Positions 9,564 through 17,723 of a stretch of DNA of 64,000 nucleotides are shown here, piece after piece. The stretch is from NCBI RefSeq assembly GCF_030695525.1, contig NZ_JAUYSS010000061.1, forward strand, positions 23,240 through 87,239, read 5' to 3'. A model generated the notes under the pieces. It made no database searches. It was not told the origin of the DNA and saw only the letters and a list, made by a program, of their open reading frames with translations. The translations under genes and the position numbers were made by a program. Position 1 is the first letter of the stretch. Each line of letters opens with the position of its first letter. Origin of the DNA: Daejeonella sp. Lineage in GTDB: Bacteria > Bacteroidota > Bacteroidia > Sphingobacteriales > Sphingobacteriaceae.

Positions 9564-10538
9564 TTGAACAGCCGTACCAAAAAGATTATAAGCATTTGTA
9601 TTAAGGTCGCCATTTTAGGTCTGGCATCCTGGTATATTTATAACAGGCTTAGTAATAATAGTGGTCTTAGCGATTTCAGGATGTTACTCAAGAAGCTGGA
9701 TCCGGAAAGTGTATGGATAGTAATGTCCAGTATTTTTTTATTGATGTTGCTGAACTGGTTTCTGGAAGCCCTGAAATGGAAATTCCTGGTTCAGAAAATA
9801 GAACTAATCAGTACCTGGAAGGCTGTTGAATCTGTCTTTTGCGGTTTAACATGGGCAGTTTTCACACCAAACAGGATTGGTGAATATGGCGGGAGGGTCT
9901 TTTTCCTGTCCCCAAATAAGCGGATTAAGGGAGCTGTCGCAATGACCGTTGGGGCTTTCGGGCAACTGGTACTGTTCAATGTGCTCGGGGCACTGGCACT
10001 CAGGTGGTTTGTTTTTCGTTTTATGGATCTCAATCCCCTCATGAATTTAAGTATCTCCATATTGGCCATTGTTTTCAGTGGTTTTTTTCTGCTTTTCTAT
10101 TTCAATATTCATTGGATTAATGGGCTCTTGTCAAAAATAAAGTTCATGAAGCCTTACAAGCGTTTTTTCATTATTTTCTCGAAATTTAAGGTTTCGGAGC
10201 TTTTGCAGATCTTAATGTATAACCTGTCACGTACCCTGGTCTTTAGCACACAATATTTTCTGATTATTCATTTACTGATCCCCGAAATAGATCCGTTTGA
10301 TATGCTTTTGATATTGTTTATCTTTTACTTTATTCAATCTTCAATGCCTTCCCTTGACCTCCTTGATATAGGTTTAAGGGCAACAACCGCTGCTTACTTT
10401 TTTTCTTTTGTAACCGATCAGGAAATTGCAGTGATGGCAGCAGTTGCAAGTATATGGCTGATTAATTTAATTATTCCGGCTATTTTAGGGTCCGTTTTCG
10501 TTTTAAAACTCAATTTCTTTGGTAGTCGTCGTAATTAG
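9564..10538 (+). CDS. Flippase-like (LPG synthase transmembrane family) membrane protein
   Basis: This 324-residue polytopic protein has about seven or eight hydrophobic segments, beginning at residues 8-27. It resembles the transmembrane part of lysylphosphatidylglycerol synthases, a flippase-like fold often encoded next to glycosyltransferases. The GLTWAVFTPNRIGEYGGRVFFL segment (about residues 93-115) matches the conserved loop of that family. The only start that retains the first membrane helix is TTG at 9564; an in-frame TAA lies three codons upstream. It overlaps the glycosyltransferase gene by 20 nt, so the two products probably act together on a lipid-linked sugar. Substrate unknown. 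Confidence 0.82.
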   Translation: MNSRTKKIISICIKVAILGLASWYIYNRLSNNSGLSDFRMLLKKLDPESVWIVMSSIFLLMLLNWFLEALKWKFLVQKIELISTWKAVESVFCGLTWAVFTPNRIGEYGGRVFFLSPNKRIKGAVAMTVGAFGQLVLFNVLGALALRWFVFRFMDLNPLMNLSISILAIVFSGFFLLFYFNIHWINGLLSKIKFMKPYKRFFIIFSKFKVSELLQILMYNLSRTLVFSTQYFLIIHLLIPEIDPFDMLLILFIFYFIQSSMPSLDLLDIGLRATTAAYFFSFVTDQEIAVMAAVASIWLINLIIPAILGSVFVLKLNFFGSRRN

Positions 10539-11652
10539 TATCATTTCAATTGCTCTGGCCCTTGCCTATTTGGGTCTGGTTTTATTTCTGCGTAGGGGCT
10601 GGCTGGCTGTGGAAACGTTTAACCTAAATAGAACTCGTTTTAAAACTACCGTCAGTATTTTGATTGCAGCCAGAAATGAGGAAGATAAAATTTTCAATAC
10701 TATTAACGATATTCTCTTACAGGATTATCCTGCTGATTTAATGGAATTAATTGTTGTTGATGACCACTCGTCCGACCGGACCTCTGAAATCGTACTTTCT
10801 TTTGCCGGCAGGGGTGTAAAACTGATTGTGTTGAACGAAAATGAACCATTGAATTCATACAAAAAGAAGGCAATAACCGAGGCAATAAAGCTTTCGGATT
10901 CAGAACTTATTATTACAACTGATGCAGATTGCAGAATGTCACCGGCCTGGCTAAAAACCATTATCGGATTTTATGAGTCGGGGAATTATAAAATGATCTC
11001 CTCGCCGGTAATCTATTTTGAAGAAAAGAGCAAATTTGAAGAAATGCAAACTCTGGACTTTCTTTTTTTGTCGGGTTTGGGTGCCGCCGGAATTGGAAAT
11101 GGTATGCCTTCTACCTGTAGCGGGGCTAATCTCGCTTATCGCAGGGAAGTGTTTTATGAGCTAAAAGGATTTCAGGGTATTGATGAGCTGGCCTCAGGGG
11201 ATGATGAACTCTTTCTTCATAAAGTGGCATCGGCTTATCCTGGTGGGATAGGTTTTTGTAAATCGCGGGATGCGATAGTATATACCCATGCAAAATCAAG
11301 CCTGAGTGAATTTATTCAGCAACGAAAACGCTGGGCATCAAAAAGCACCAAATATAAAAACAAGGCAATAGTTTTGATAGGTGTATCGGTGTGGATATTT
11401 AATTTCATGATTTTCCTGAGTTCAATTCTGGGCTTTTTCAATCCTTTTTTCTGGTATTTGTGTTTAATATGCATCAGCATAAAGGCTCTGGCAGAAATGT
11501 CATTACTAATACCGCTTTGCAGTTTTGCCAATAGAAGTAAATTACTGTGGTATGTTCCAATATTGACTGTGCTCCATATGTTCTATCTGATGTATATTGG
11601 AATCGCCGGAAACTCAGGTAAATACAATTGGAAGGGACGCATGGTGCGGTAG
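10519..11652 (+). CDS. Family 2 glycosyltransferase, membrane-anchored
   Basis: The 377-residue protein begins with a membrane helix (about residues 3-22). It then has a GT-A domain with TVSILIAARNEED, VVDDHSSD and the metal-binding TTDADCRM. The acceptor region contains the processive-type QQRKRW motif, and three C-terminal hydrophobic segments follow. This architecture is typical of inner-membrane GT2 enzymes that make polymers or glycolipids. The start is TTG at 10519 inside the upstream gene; no ATG or GTG lies nearby in frame. The overlap suggests translational coupling. Confidence 0.88.
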   Translation: MVVVVISIISIALALAYLGLVLFLRRGWLAVETFNLNRTRFKTTVSILIAARNEEDKIFNTINDILLQDYPADLMELIVVDDHSSDRTSEIVLSFAGRGVKLIVLNENEPLNSYKKKAITEAIKLSDSELIITTDADCRMSPAWLKTIIGFYESGNYKMISSPVIYFEEKSKFEEMQTLDFLFLSGLGAAGIGNGMPSTCSGANLAYRREVFYELKGFQGIDELASGDDELFLHKVASAYPGGIGFCKSRDAIVYTHAKSSLSEFIQQRKRWASKSTKYKNKAIVLIGVSVWIFNFMIFLSSILGFFNPFFWYLCLICISIKALAEMSLLIPLCSFANRSKLLWYVPILTVLHMFYLMYIGIAGNSGKYNWKGRMVR

Positions 11653-11656
11653 AATT

Positions 11657-11703
11657 GAGATGTGAGATATGAGATGTGAGATATGAGATGTGAGATATGA
11701 GAG
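11657..11703. repeat. 14-nt tandem repeat, three perfect copies
   Basis: The unit GAGATGTGAGATAT is present three times without mismatch at 11657-11698, followed by a partial fourth copy. It starts 5 nt after the glycosyltransferase stop. The same unit is found again just upstream of metH (30494-30521). It has no coding potential on either strand. Confidence 0.9.
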
Positions 11704-11833
11704 AAATCATGTAGATAGCAAAGCCCGGGATCAGTTACAAGATCTGAGTCATATAGCCATAAAACCCGATTCCTGATTGTAAGTTTGGATTAATTACTTA
11801 ATTTTAGATGTCGCTGCCTTCAATAGTAAAGTC

Positions 11834-13078
11834 TTGCAAAGAAAATCAACAACAACATTAAATGATGAAAGCGAGTTAATTCAACTCTTGCTAAAGCGTC
11901 AGGCTGAATTAAATTCTTTACTTGAAATTACTCAAGCTATCAACATCAATAGTCCCTCCTCAGTTTTGTTCGAAATGCTGGAGGTTATTCTGAATGTCCA
12001 CTTAAAGATTGGCAAAATTCGCCTTCTGGTTAAGGAAGGAGAGCATTTCTATTGTGCAACGCGCTTCGGGGGTGAATTTGAAAATGCAAAAACATTGCAG
12101 CAAACCTACCTTGCTCTGATCGACTTAAGAAATATTTCCTCTTTGGGCTCCCATCATGATCCCTTAATAAACAAATACGAATATTTTGTTCCGGTATATC
12201 ACAATCAGGAGCTTCTGGCTTTCGTTTTGATTGGCGACTTTGACACCAGTCAGAATCTGCTCAGTAGTGATCTCAATTTCATTCAGACTCTAATCAATGT
12301 GATTGTTGTTGCCCTTGAGAATAAGAAACTTCTGAAGGAAAGGGTAGGAAGAGAACGCTTACAACGTGATATGGAACTGGCTGTTGAAGTGCAGGGGATG
12401 CTTATCCCAAGACGATTACCAAAATCCGGTGCGATAGAAGTCGGTGCTACCTATCTGCCGAATGAGAATATTGGTGGTGACTATTTTGATTTTATTAAGT
12501 TGGGCACTCATGAATATCTATGGTGTATTGCGGATGCATCAGGGAAAGGGGTTTCTGCTGCATTACTGATGGCAAATTTGCAGGCCAGTTTAAGAGCCTG
12601 GGCTTCAGTAGAGAGGAATCTCATTAAGCTGACAGAACGATTGAACGAAATTGTTTACTCAAATACTAACGGAGAACGCTTTGTAACCCTATTTCTTGGA
12701 CTATTTAATGAGCAAACCAGGGAATTGCAGTATGTAAATGCAGGACATAATCCTTCGGTTTTGATAATGGATGGACAGGTGAAATTTTTGAAAGAGGGTA
12801 CTACTATTATCGGTGCTTTTGATATCCTTCCAACAATACATTTGGGCCGGGAAACCCTGGCTTCCGGGAGTATAATATTCAATTATACTGATGGTCTGGT
12901 TGAAAGCCCTAATGAGGAAGTATATATTTCTGATCTTGAACTGGTTTCGCATTTACGGGAAAGTTCCCATCTGGAGGTGGATAGCCTCAATGAAAATATA
13001 TTAAGGAGTATTCAAACATTTAATAATGCGAAGATGAATTCAGATGATATCACCCTTTTAACCATAAGGATAACTTAG
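11834..13078 (+). CDS. GAF-domain PP2C-type (SpoIIE) serine phosphatase
   Basis: This 414-residue cytoplasmic protein combines an N-terminal GAF-like sensor region (about residues 15-170) with a C-terminal SpoIIE/PP2C phosphatase domain. The metal-binding segments are readable: NENIGGDYFDFI, CIADASGKGVSAALLMA, YVNAGHNPSVLI and NYTDGLVESPNEE. Such RsbU-like phosphatases usually activate partner-switching pathways by dephosphorylating an anti-anti-sigma protein. No partner gene is adjacent. The start is TTG at 11834. A separate transcript is likely because about 180 nt with a tandem repeat precede it. Confidence 0.9.
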   Translation: MQRKSTTTLNDESELIQLLLKRQAELNSLLEITQAININSPSSVLFEMLEVILNVHLKIGKIRLLVKEGEHFYCATRFGGEFENAKTLQQTYLALIDLRNISSLGSHHDPLINKYEYFVPVYHNQELLAFVLIGDFDTSQNLLSSDLNFIQTLINVIVVALENKKLLKERVGRERLQRDMELAVEVQGMLIPRRLPKSGAIEVGATYLPNENIGGDYFDFIKLGTHEYLWCIADASGKGVSAALLMANLQASLRAWASVERNLIKLTERLNEIVYSNTNGERFVTLFLGLFNEQTRELQYVNAGHNPSVLIMDGQVKFLKEGTTIIGAFDILPTIHLGRETLASGSIIFNYTDGLVESPNEEVYISDLELVSHLRESSHLEVDSLNENILRSIQTFNNAKMNSDDITLLTIRIT

Positions 13079-13101
13079 TGATTTCGTTATAAACTGATAT
13101 T

Positions 13102-13701
13102 ATGCTTCTACCTTACTTTCAGCAGGGATTAATTGAAGCGGGCTGCGATGAGGCAGGACGCGGATGTCTGGCAGGTCCGGTTTTCGCCGCTGCCGTAATT
13201 TTACCTGAAAGCTTTTCGCATCCTCTGCTTAACGATTCTAAGAAAATAAATGAAAATGATCGTTTTGAACTTCGTAATATGGTTGAACGTGAAGCATTGG
13301 CATTTGCCGTCGCATCAGTAGATCATTCAGAAATTGACAAAATCAACATATTGAATGCTTCGATCAAGGCGATGCATCTTGCACTTGGGCAACTCAGTAT
13401 TCGACCGGGTTTCATTATTATAGATGGTAACCGATTTAAACCCTTTCAGGATGTAACTCATCAGTGCATCATCAAGGGAGACAGTAAGTACTATTCAATT
13501 GCAGCAGCTTCAATTCTGGCTAAAACCTACCGGGATGAATACATGCTAAACCTGGGAGCAGAATATCCACAATATGACTGGAAAAGAAATAAAGGTTATC
13601 CTACCATTCAGCATAGAAATGCAGTTATTGCTAATGGTCTGTCCCCATTTCATCGCAAAACTTTCAGGATCAGCGATCCCCAGCTTAGCCTTGCATTATA
13701 G
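13102..13701 (+). CDS. rnhB: Ribonuclease HII
   Basis: RNase HII removes ribonucleotides from DNA and RNA primers. The 199-residue protein carries the motif EAGCDEAGRGCLAGPVFAAAV with the first catalytic Asp-Glu pair. It also has IIDGNRF and KGDSKYYSIAAASILAKTYRD, containing the remaining acidic residues. The C-terminal KGYPTIQHR is conserved. It follows the phosphatase gene by 23 nt. Confidence 0.96.
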   Translation: MLLPYFQQGLIEAGCDEAGRGCLAGPVFAAAVILPESFSHPLLNDSKKINENDRFELRNMVEREALAFAVASVDHSEIDKINILNASIKAMHLALGQLSIRPGFIIIDGNRFKPFQDVTHQCIIKGDSKYYSIAAASILAKTYRDEYMLNLGAEYPQYDWKRNKGYPTIQHRNAVIANGLSPFHRKTFRISDPQLSLAL

Positions 13702-13788
13702 TTTCTGAAAAAAAGATTATCCGGAAATTAAAGCTTAGCATTTAACCGTTTTTAGTTAATTTGGCGCAATCAAAATACATTCGTAATA

Positions 13789-14865
13789 ATGAAAAGTGTT
13801 GCTTTAAATGATATCCATATCGCCCTTGGCGCTAAAATGGTACCTTTTGCCGGGTTTAATATGCCTGTTCAATACAGTGGGATTAACATCGAACACGAAA
13901 CAGTCAGAAATGGTGTGGGAGTATTTGATGTAAGTCATATGGGCGAATTTATCCTGAAAGGCGCGGGTGCATTAGATCTTATCCAAAGTCTATGCTCAAA
14001 TGACGCTTCCACACTGTTTGATGGTAAGGTGCAATATTCGTGTTTGCCAAACGAGCAAGGTGGAATAGTTGATGATTTGCTGGTTTATCGAATAGATGAA
14101 AAAACATACATGCTGGTTGTAAATGCCTCGAATATTGATAAGGACTGGGAATGGATTTCAAAGCATAATAAAGGTGCTGTGGAGATGAAGAATATTTCAG
14201 ATCAGACTTCATTGCTGGCAGTACAGGGTCCAAAAGCTGCTGAAGCTTTACAAAATTTGACGGAGCTTAATTTGGCTTCTATGGATTATTATACATTTAA
14301 GAAGGGAGTTTTTGCCGGGATCGAAAATGTATTGATATCTGCAACAGGATATACCGGAGCAGGAGGTTTCGAGTTATATTTTGATAAAAAGGATTCTGAA
14401 CATATCTGGAATGAAGTTTTCAGAGCCGGTGAACCTTTTGGGATTAAACCAGTCGGACTCGCAGCAAGGGATACACTTCGACTGGAGATGGGATTTTGCC
14501 TTTATGGGAATGACATTGACGATTCAACTTCTCCAATAGAGGCTGGTCTGGGTTGGATTACCAAATTCAGTAAGAACTTTGTCAATTCGGAAAATCTTGC
14601 AGCGCAGAAGGAAAAAGGAGTTGAACGTAAGCTGATTGGATTTGAAATGATTGAAAGAGGAATTCCGCGACATGATTATGAGATCCTTGATGTAGCTGGC
14701 ACTGTAATTGGTAAGGTAACTTCGGGTACTCAATCGCCAAGCCTGCAAAAGGGCATAGGTATGGGTTATGTTAAAACAGCCTTCTCAAAAGTTGGGACGG
14801 ATATTTATATAAAAATCAGAGATAATAAAGTGTTAGCAAGGGTAGTAAAAATGCCTTTTAAATAA
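13789..14865 (+). CDS. gcvT: Glycine cleavage system T protein (aminomethyltransferase)
   Basis: GcvT transfers the methylene group from the aminomethyl-lipoyl H protein to tetrahydrofolate, releasing ammonia. The 358-residue protein has the folate-binding pocket motifs [27 protein letters not shown] and the conserved [15 protein letters not shown]. The C-terminal beta domain contains [18 protein letters not shown]. gcvH and gcvP are not in the window, so the system is dispersed. TTAATTTGGCGC at 13756-13767 resembles a Bacteroidota -7 promoter box. Confidence 0.96.
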   Translation: MKSVALNDIHIALGAKMVPFAGFNMPVQYSGINIEHETVRNGVGVFDVSHMGEFILKGAGALDLIQSLCSNDASTLFDGKVQYSCLPNEQGGIVDDLLVYRIDEKTYMLVVNASNIDKDWEWISKHNKGAVEMKNISDQTSLLAVQGPKAAEALQNLTELNLASMDYYTFKKGVFAGIENVLISATGYTGAGGFELYFDKKDSEHIWNEVFRAGEPFGIKPVGLAARDTLRLEMGFCLYGNDIDDSTSPIEAGLGWITKFSKNFVNSENLAAQKEKGVERKLIGFEMIERGIPRHDYEILDVAGTVIGKVTSGTQSPSLQKGIGMGYVKTAFSKVGTDIYIKIRDNKVLARVVKMPFK

Positions 14866-14882
14866 TCATCCCGCTCCAAAGA

Positions 14883-15599
14883 ATGCAAAAACGTAACCTC
14901 GAAGTTTGTCTCACGCCTGCTCTGCTACATCTTCATGATTTCTCAAACAGTATTGTTGTTGTAATTGATATTTTCAGAGCAACTTCCTCTATTTGTTATG
15001 GTATCGAAAATGGGGCAGAATCAATCATTCCGGTTGCTACGATCGAAGCATGTGAATCCTATAGAAATTCTGATTATCTGCTTGCTGCAGAGCGTAACGG
15101 TGAGGTGGTGGATGGTTTTGATTTTGGCAATTCCCCTTTCTCCTATACGGAAGATAAGGTAAATGGTAAAACAATTGTATTGACCACAACCAATGGCACG
15201 CACGCCATCAATATGTCGCGAGGAGCCCATAAGATCATAATTGGTTCTTTTTTAAACCTTGCCTCCCTCTGCGACTGGCTAAAAAACCAGCCCAATGATA
15301 TCCTGCTGTTATGTTCCGGCTGGAAGGATAAAGTTAATCTTGAAGATACCTTATTTGCTGGAGGGGTGGTTCATTACCTCAGAGAGGATAACTATGCTTT
15401 GGACGATGCAGGTATAGCATCCGAAGATTTGTATATCATGGCAAAGGATGATCTAAACACTTACCTGAAGAAAACTTCACATAGTGAGCGCCTGAAAAAA
15501 CTGGGGATAGAAGAAGATATTAAATTTTGTCTGAACCTGAATATTACCAAAGAAATTCCGGTACTTGATGGTGAAAGATTGATTAAAATGGTTATTTGA
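14883..15599 (+). CDS. 2-phosphosulfolactate phosphatase family protein (ComB-like)
   Basis: The 238-residue protein matches the ComB family, Mg-dependent phosphatases known from coenzyme M synthesis in methanogens and widespread in bacteria that do not make coenzyme M. Visible segments are VVVIDIFRATSSICYGIENGA, LAAERNGEVVDGFDFGNSP and VLTTTNGTHAIN. It lies 17 nt after gcvT on the same strand. No other sulfolactate or CoM gene is in the window, so the physiological substrate remains open. Confidence 0.88.
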   Translation: MQKRNLEVCLTPALLHLHDFSNSIVVVIDIFRATSSICYGIENGAESIIPVATIEACESYRNSDYLLAAERNGEVVDGFDFGNSPFSYTEDKVNGKTIVLTTTNGTHAINMSRGAHKIIIGSFLNLASLCDWLKNQPNDILLLCSGWKDKVNLEDTLFAGGVVHYLREDNYALDDAGIASEDLYIMAKDDLNTYLKKTSHSERLKKLGIEEDIKFCLNLNITKEIPVLDGERLIKMVI

Positions 15600-15603
15600 T
15601 TAA

Positions 15604-15666
15604 GGCTGACAGGGTATCAAAGCTGACAAGGTATCAAGGCTGACAGGGTTTAAAACCCTGTCAGCC
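15604..15666. repeat. Tandem GGCTGACAGGGTATCAA units ending in a palindrome
   Basis: Two 17-nt units (GGCTGACAGGGTATCAA and a two-mismatch copy) are followed by a third that runs into a perfect 29-nt palindrome at 15638-15666, with arms GGCTGACAGGGTTT and AAACCCTGTCAGCC around one base. It lies between convergent genes and may act as a bidirectional terminator. The inner palindrome is repeated at 24132-24160. Confidence 0.9.
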
Positions 15667-15993
15667 TTATTTCAACTTCTCATTATTCTTATGCCTGTCG
15701 GCATCCCTGATATTTTTTTTCTCCATATTTTTACTTAGTGCTTCGGTCAGATCCACACCTGTTTGATTGGCAAGGCAAATCAGAACAAATAGCACATCGG
15801 CCAGTTCATCCCCCAGATCATGCCCTTCATCTGATTTTTTGAAGGATTGTTCCCCATATTTTCTGGCCATGATTCGGGCCACCTCACCAACTTCCTCCAT
15901 CAGGATAGCGGTATTCGTCAGTTCATTAAAATAGCGAACCCCGGTTGTTTTGATCCATTGGTCAACCGTTTCCTGTGCTTCTTGTATTGTCAT
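15667..15993 (-). CDS. MazG-like nucleotide pyrophosphohydrolase
   Basis: This 108-residue all-alpha protein has the MazG/dUTPase-like metal-binding pattern: LMEEVGEVARIMAR (ExxE) and DLGDELADVLFVLICLA (ExxD). Such enzymes hydrolyse non-canonical or excess nucleoside triphosphates to monophosphates. It is followed by the palindromic repeat and lies 11 nt downstream of dtd, so the two probably share a transcript as paired housekeeping functions. Confidence 0.88.
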   Translation of the reverse strand: MTIQEAQETVDQWIKTTGVRYFNELTNTAILMEEVGEVARIMARKYGEQSFKKSDEGHDLGDELADVLFVLICLANQTGVDLTEALSKNMEKKNIRDADRHKNNEKLK

Positions 15994-16004
15994 CCGTTTT
16001 ATAA

Positions 16005-16457
16005 TTATTCTCTTGATTTGGAATCCATAATGATGGTTACCGGGCCATCATTAACCAGGCTGATCTGCATATCTGCTCCAAAAACCCCGGTCTGGATCCT
16101 TGTTCCGCTAAGCTCACCCAACTCCCGGATCATTTTTTCATACATCGGAATTGCTATATCCGGCTTTGCTGAGCGCGTAAATCCGGGGCGATTCCCCTTT
16201 TTTGTCGAGGTAAACAAGGTAAATTGACTGACCAGCAAAATATTGCCCCGGACATCAGCTAATGCTTTATTCATTAATCCATGTTCATCCGAGAAGATCC
16301 TCATGTTTGTGATCTTCTGTGCCAGCCAATTTAAATCTTCCTCGGTATCACTGTCTTCAATACCCAGCAGAATCATAAATCCCAGTCCAATCTCCCCACT
16401 GATCTTCCCTTCAATACTGCAGGATGCGCTGCTGACCCGCTGGATTATTGCTCTCAT
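16005..16457 (-). CDS. dtd: D-aminoacyl-tRNA deacylase
   Basis: Dtd hydrolyses D-aminoacyl-tRNAs and so protects translation. The 150-residue protein opens MRAIIQRVSSASCSIEGK and has the two catalytic signatures, LLVSQFTLF (SQFTL) and VNDGPVTIIMDS (the GP-containing motif). It is encoded one base after the rsgA stop, so the pair is tightly coupled. Confidence 0.96.
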   Translation of the reverse strand: MRAIIQRVSSASCSIEGKISGEIGLGFMILLGIEDSDTEEDLNWLAQKITNMRIFSDEHGLMNKALADVRGNILLVSQFTLFTSTKKGNRPGFTRSAKPDIAIPMYEKMIRELGELSGTRIQTGVFGADMQISLVNDGPVTIIMDSKSRE

Positions 16458-16458
16458 A

Positions 16459-17379
16459 TTATGCTCTTGTATCGTTATTGTTGTATATGCTTAAATAACT
16501 GTCGTATCTGGAAGGTTCGAGTTCCCCAACTTCCAAAGCATCTAAAACTGCACATCCTGGTTCATTAATATGCCTGCAATTATTAAATCGGCAATCATCC
16601 ATCAACCTTCTGATCTCAGGAAACAAACGACCGAGTTCCTGTTTCTCAATATCGAAAACACCTAGTTCACGTATCCCCGGCGTATCAATCAGATATCCGC
16701 CGAAAGGCAGCCCGAACATCTCCGCAAAAGTTGTGGTGTGTTTCCCCTTATCACTCCAGTCGGATATCTCTGCAGTTTTAAGTTTAGAACCGGGGAGCAA
16801 TGCATTGATCAGCGTTGATTTTCCAACCCCGGAATGACCGCTGACCAGCGTTACTTTATCTTTCAAAAGTTCCCTTAACTGATCCAGATTAGTCGCTTTT
16901 AATGCCGAAACACTGTAACAGGGGTAACCGGCTTGCTCATAGATGGATTGGTATTGCTTTAAAATATCCAGACCTTCATTACTGAACAGGTCAAGTTTGT
17001 TAAATATTAATTTGGCTGGAATACCATATGCTTCGGCAGTGACCAGAAAGCGGTCGATAAATCCGAGGGAAGTTCGGGGAGAAGCCAGGGTAACAATCAG
17101 AAAAGCCTGATCTAAATTAGCTGCAATAATCTGTGACTGCTTCGACAGGTTAACAGACTTACGGATAATATAATTCTTTCTTGGCTCAAGTTCGGTGATA
17201 AGCCCCGTTCCCTGGTCAGGCTCCGGTTCAACTGTGACCCGGTCGCCTACAGCTATGGGATTAGTAGTTTTAATATCCAGCGTACGAAATTTACCCTTGA
17301 TACGGCATTTTATAGCCTTCCCCTCATCGGTTTGAACCTCATACCAGCTTCCTGTTGATTTTATAACTAATCCCTTCAT
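16459..17379 (-). CDS. rsgA: Ribosome small subunit-dependent GTPase RsgA
   Basis: RsgA checks late 30S assembly. The 306-residue protein has an N-terminal OB fold and a circularly permuted GTPase, in which NKLDLF (G4) comes before GHSGVGKSTLIN (G1) and IDTPGIREL (G3). The C-terminal zinc site is formed by the CRFNNCRHINEPGC segment. It is the first gene of the rsgA-dtd-mazG minus-strand group and is divergent from the threonine operon. Confidence 0.96.
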   Translation of the reverse strand: MKGLVIKSTGSWYEVQTDEGKAIKCRIKGKFRTLDIKTTNPIAVGDRVTVEPEPDQGTGLITELEPRKNYIIRKSVNLSKQSQIIAANLDQAFLIVTLASPRTSLGFIDRFLVTAEAYGIPAKLIFNKLDLFSNEGLDILKQYQSIYEQAGYPCYSVSALKATNLDQLRELLKDKVTLVSGHSGVGKSTLINALLPGSKLKTAEISDWSDKGKHTTTFAEMFGLPFGGYLIDTPGIRELGVFDIEKQELGRLFPEIRRLMDDCRFNNCRHINEPGCAVLDALEVGELEPSRYDSYLSIYNNNDTRA

Positions 17380-17483
17380 TTGATCACTAAAGATAGCCCT
17401 TCATTACGTTATCAATAATCATATAGCCTATATTTTATCGTTTTGACAAAAAATAATGTGTAAATAAAATAAATTCACAAGAA

Positions 17484-17517
17484 TTTGCGAATTCAAAAAT
17501 TAAAACCGTTATTTACG
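17484..17517 (+). promoter_or_regulatory. Possible Bacteroidota-type promoter of the thr operon
   Basis: TTTG at 17484-17487 and TATTTACG at 17510-17517 are spaced 22 nt apart. They roughly fit the Bacteroidota -33 TTTG / -7 TAnnTTTG pattern. Transcription would start about 17520-17525, only 10-15 nt before the leader peptide ATG. The -7 box matches the consensus imperfectly, so this is a tentative call. Confidence 0.35.
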
Positions 17518-17534
17518 CCACAATAAAAAAAGAA

Positions 17535-17612
17535 ATGATTATAACTTTTTATACCACAACAACAACTACCACCACCACGCTGATGTTTGGGGAAGGTAAA
17601 TGTATGGTGTAA
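17535..17612 (+). CDS. thrL: thr operon leader peptide
   Basis: A 25-codon ORF starts ATG ATT ATA ACT at 17535 and contains ten Thr codons, nine of them consecutive (17553-17579), plus two Ile codons at positions 2 and 3. It ends with TAA at 17610-17612, 111 nt before thrA. The nine Thr codons mix ACC, ACA, ACT and ACG, so this is not simple nucleotide slippage. An intrinsic terminator follows at once, and the genes behind it make threonine. This is the layout of enterobacterial thrL, where ribosome stalling at Thr codons prevents termination. The peptide is below normal ORF-calling length. Confidence 0.9.
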   Translation: MIITFYTTTTTTTTTLMFGEGKCMV

Positions 17613-17670
17613 ATTTAACATAAAACATCAAAAACGCCTTCCTCCGACAAAGGGGAAGGCGTTTTTTTTT
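17589..17670 (+). promoter_or_regulatory. Threonine attenuator with predicted antiterminator
   Basis: The intrinsic terminator at 17630-17670 has left arm AAAAACGCCTTCCTCC, right arm GGGGAAGGCGTTTTT and a T-rich tail (nine to ten Ts). GGGGAAGG at 17589-17596, inside the leader ORF, repeats the terminator's right arm exactly and can therefore pair with the left arm instead. A ribosome that reads through the Thr codons to the stop at 17612 would cover this copy and let the terminator form. A ribosome stalled early in the Thr run would leave it free to build the antiterminator. This is inferred from sequence complementarity. Confidence 0.85.
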
Positions 17671-17686
17671 ATAAAAATTCAGGAAA

Positions 17687-17702
17687 TCCCGCACATGCGG
17701 GA
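17687..17702. repeat. TCCCGCACATGCGGGA palindromic element, copy 1
   Basis: A 16-nt inverted repeat with 7-nt arms lies between the attenuator and the thrA start (17724). The identical 16-mer forms the P4 stem of the SAM riboswitch at 30643-30658. In the thr mRNA it would form a short hairpin ending 21 nt before the start codon. Confidence 0.85.
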
Positions 17703-17723
17703 CTTATAAATTAGTATACAGTA

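Noticed and set aside
11657..11703. Possible CRISPR array
   Set aside because: The units are contiguous without spacers and too short; no cas gene is present anywhere in the window.
17535..17612. Thr-codon run as simple nucleotide slippage
   Set aside because: The run uses ACC, ACA, ACT and ACG in mixed order and is followed by a terminator and thrABC, so a functional leader explains it better.
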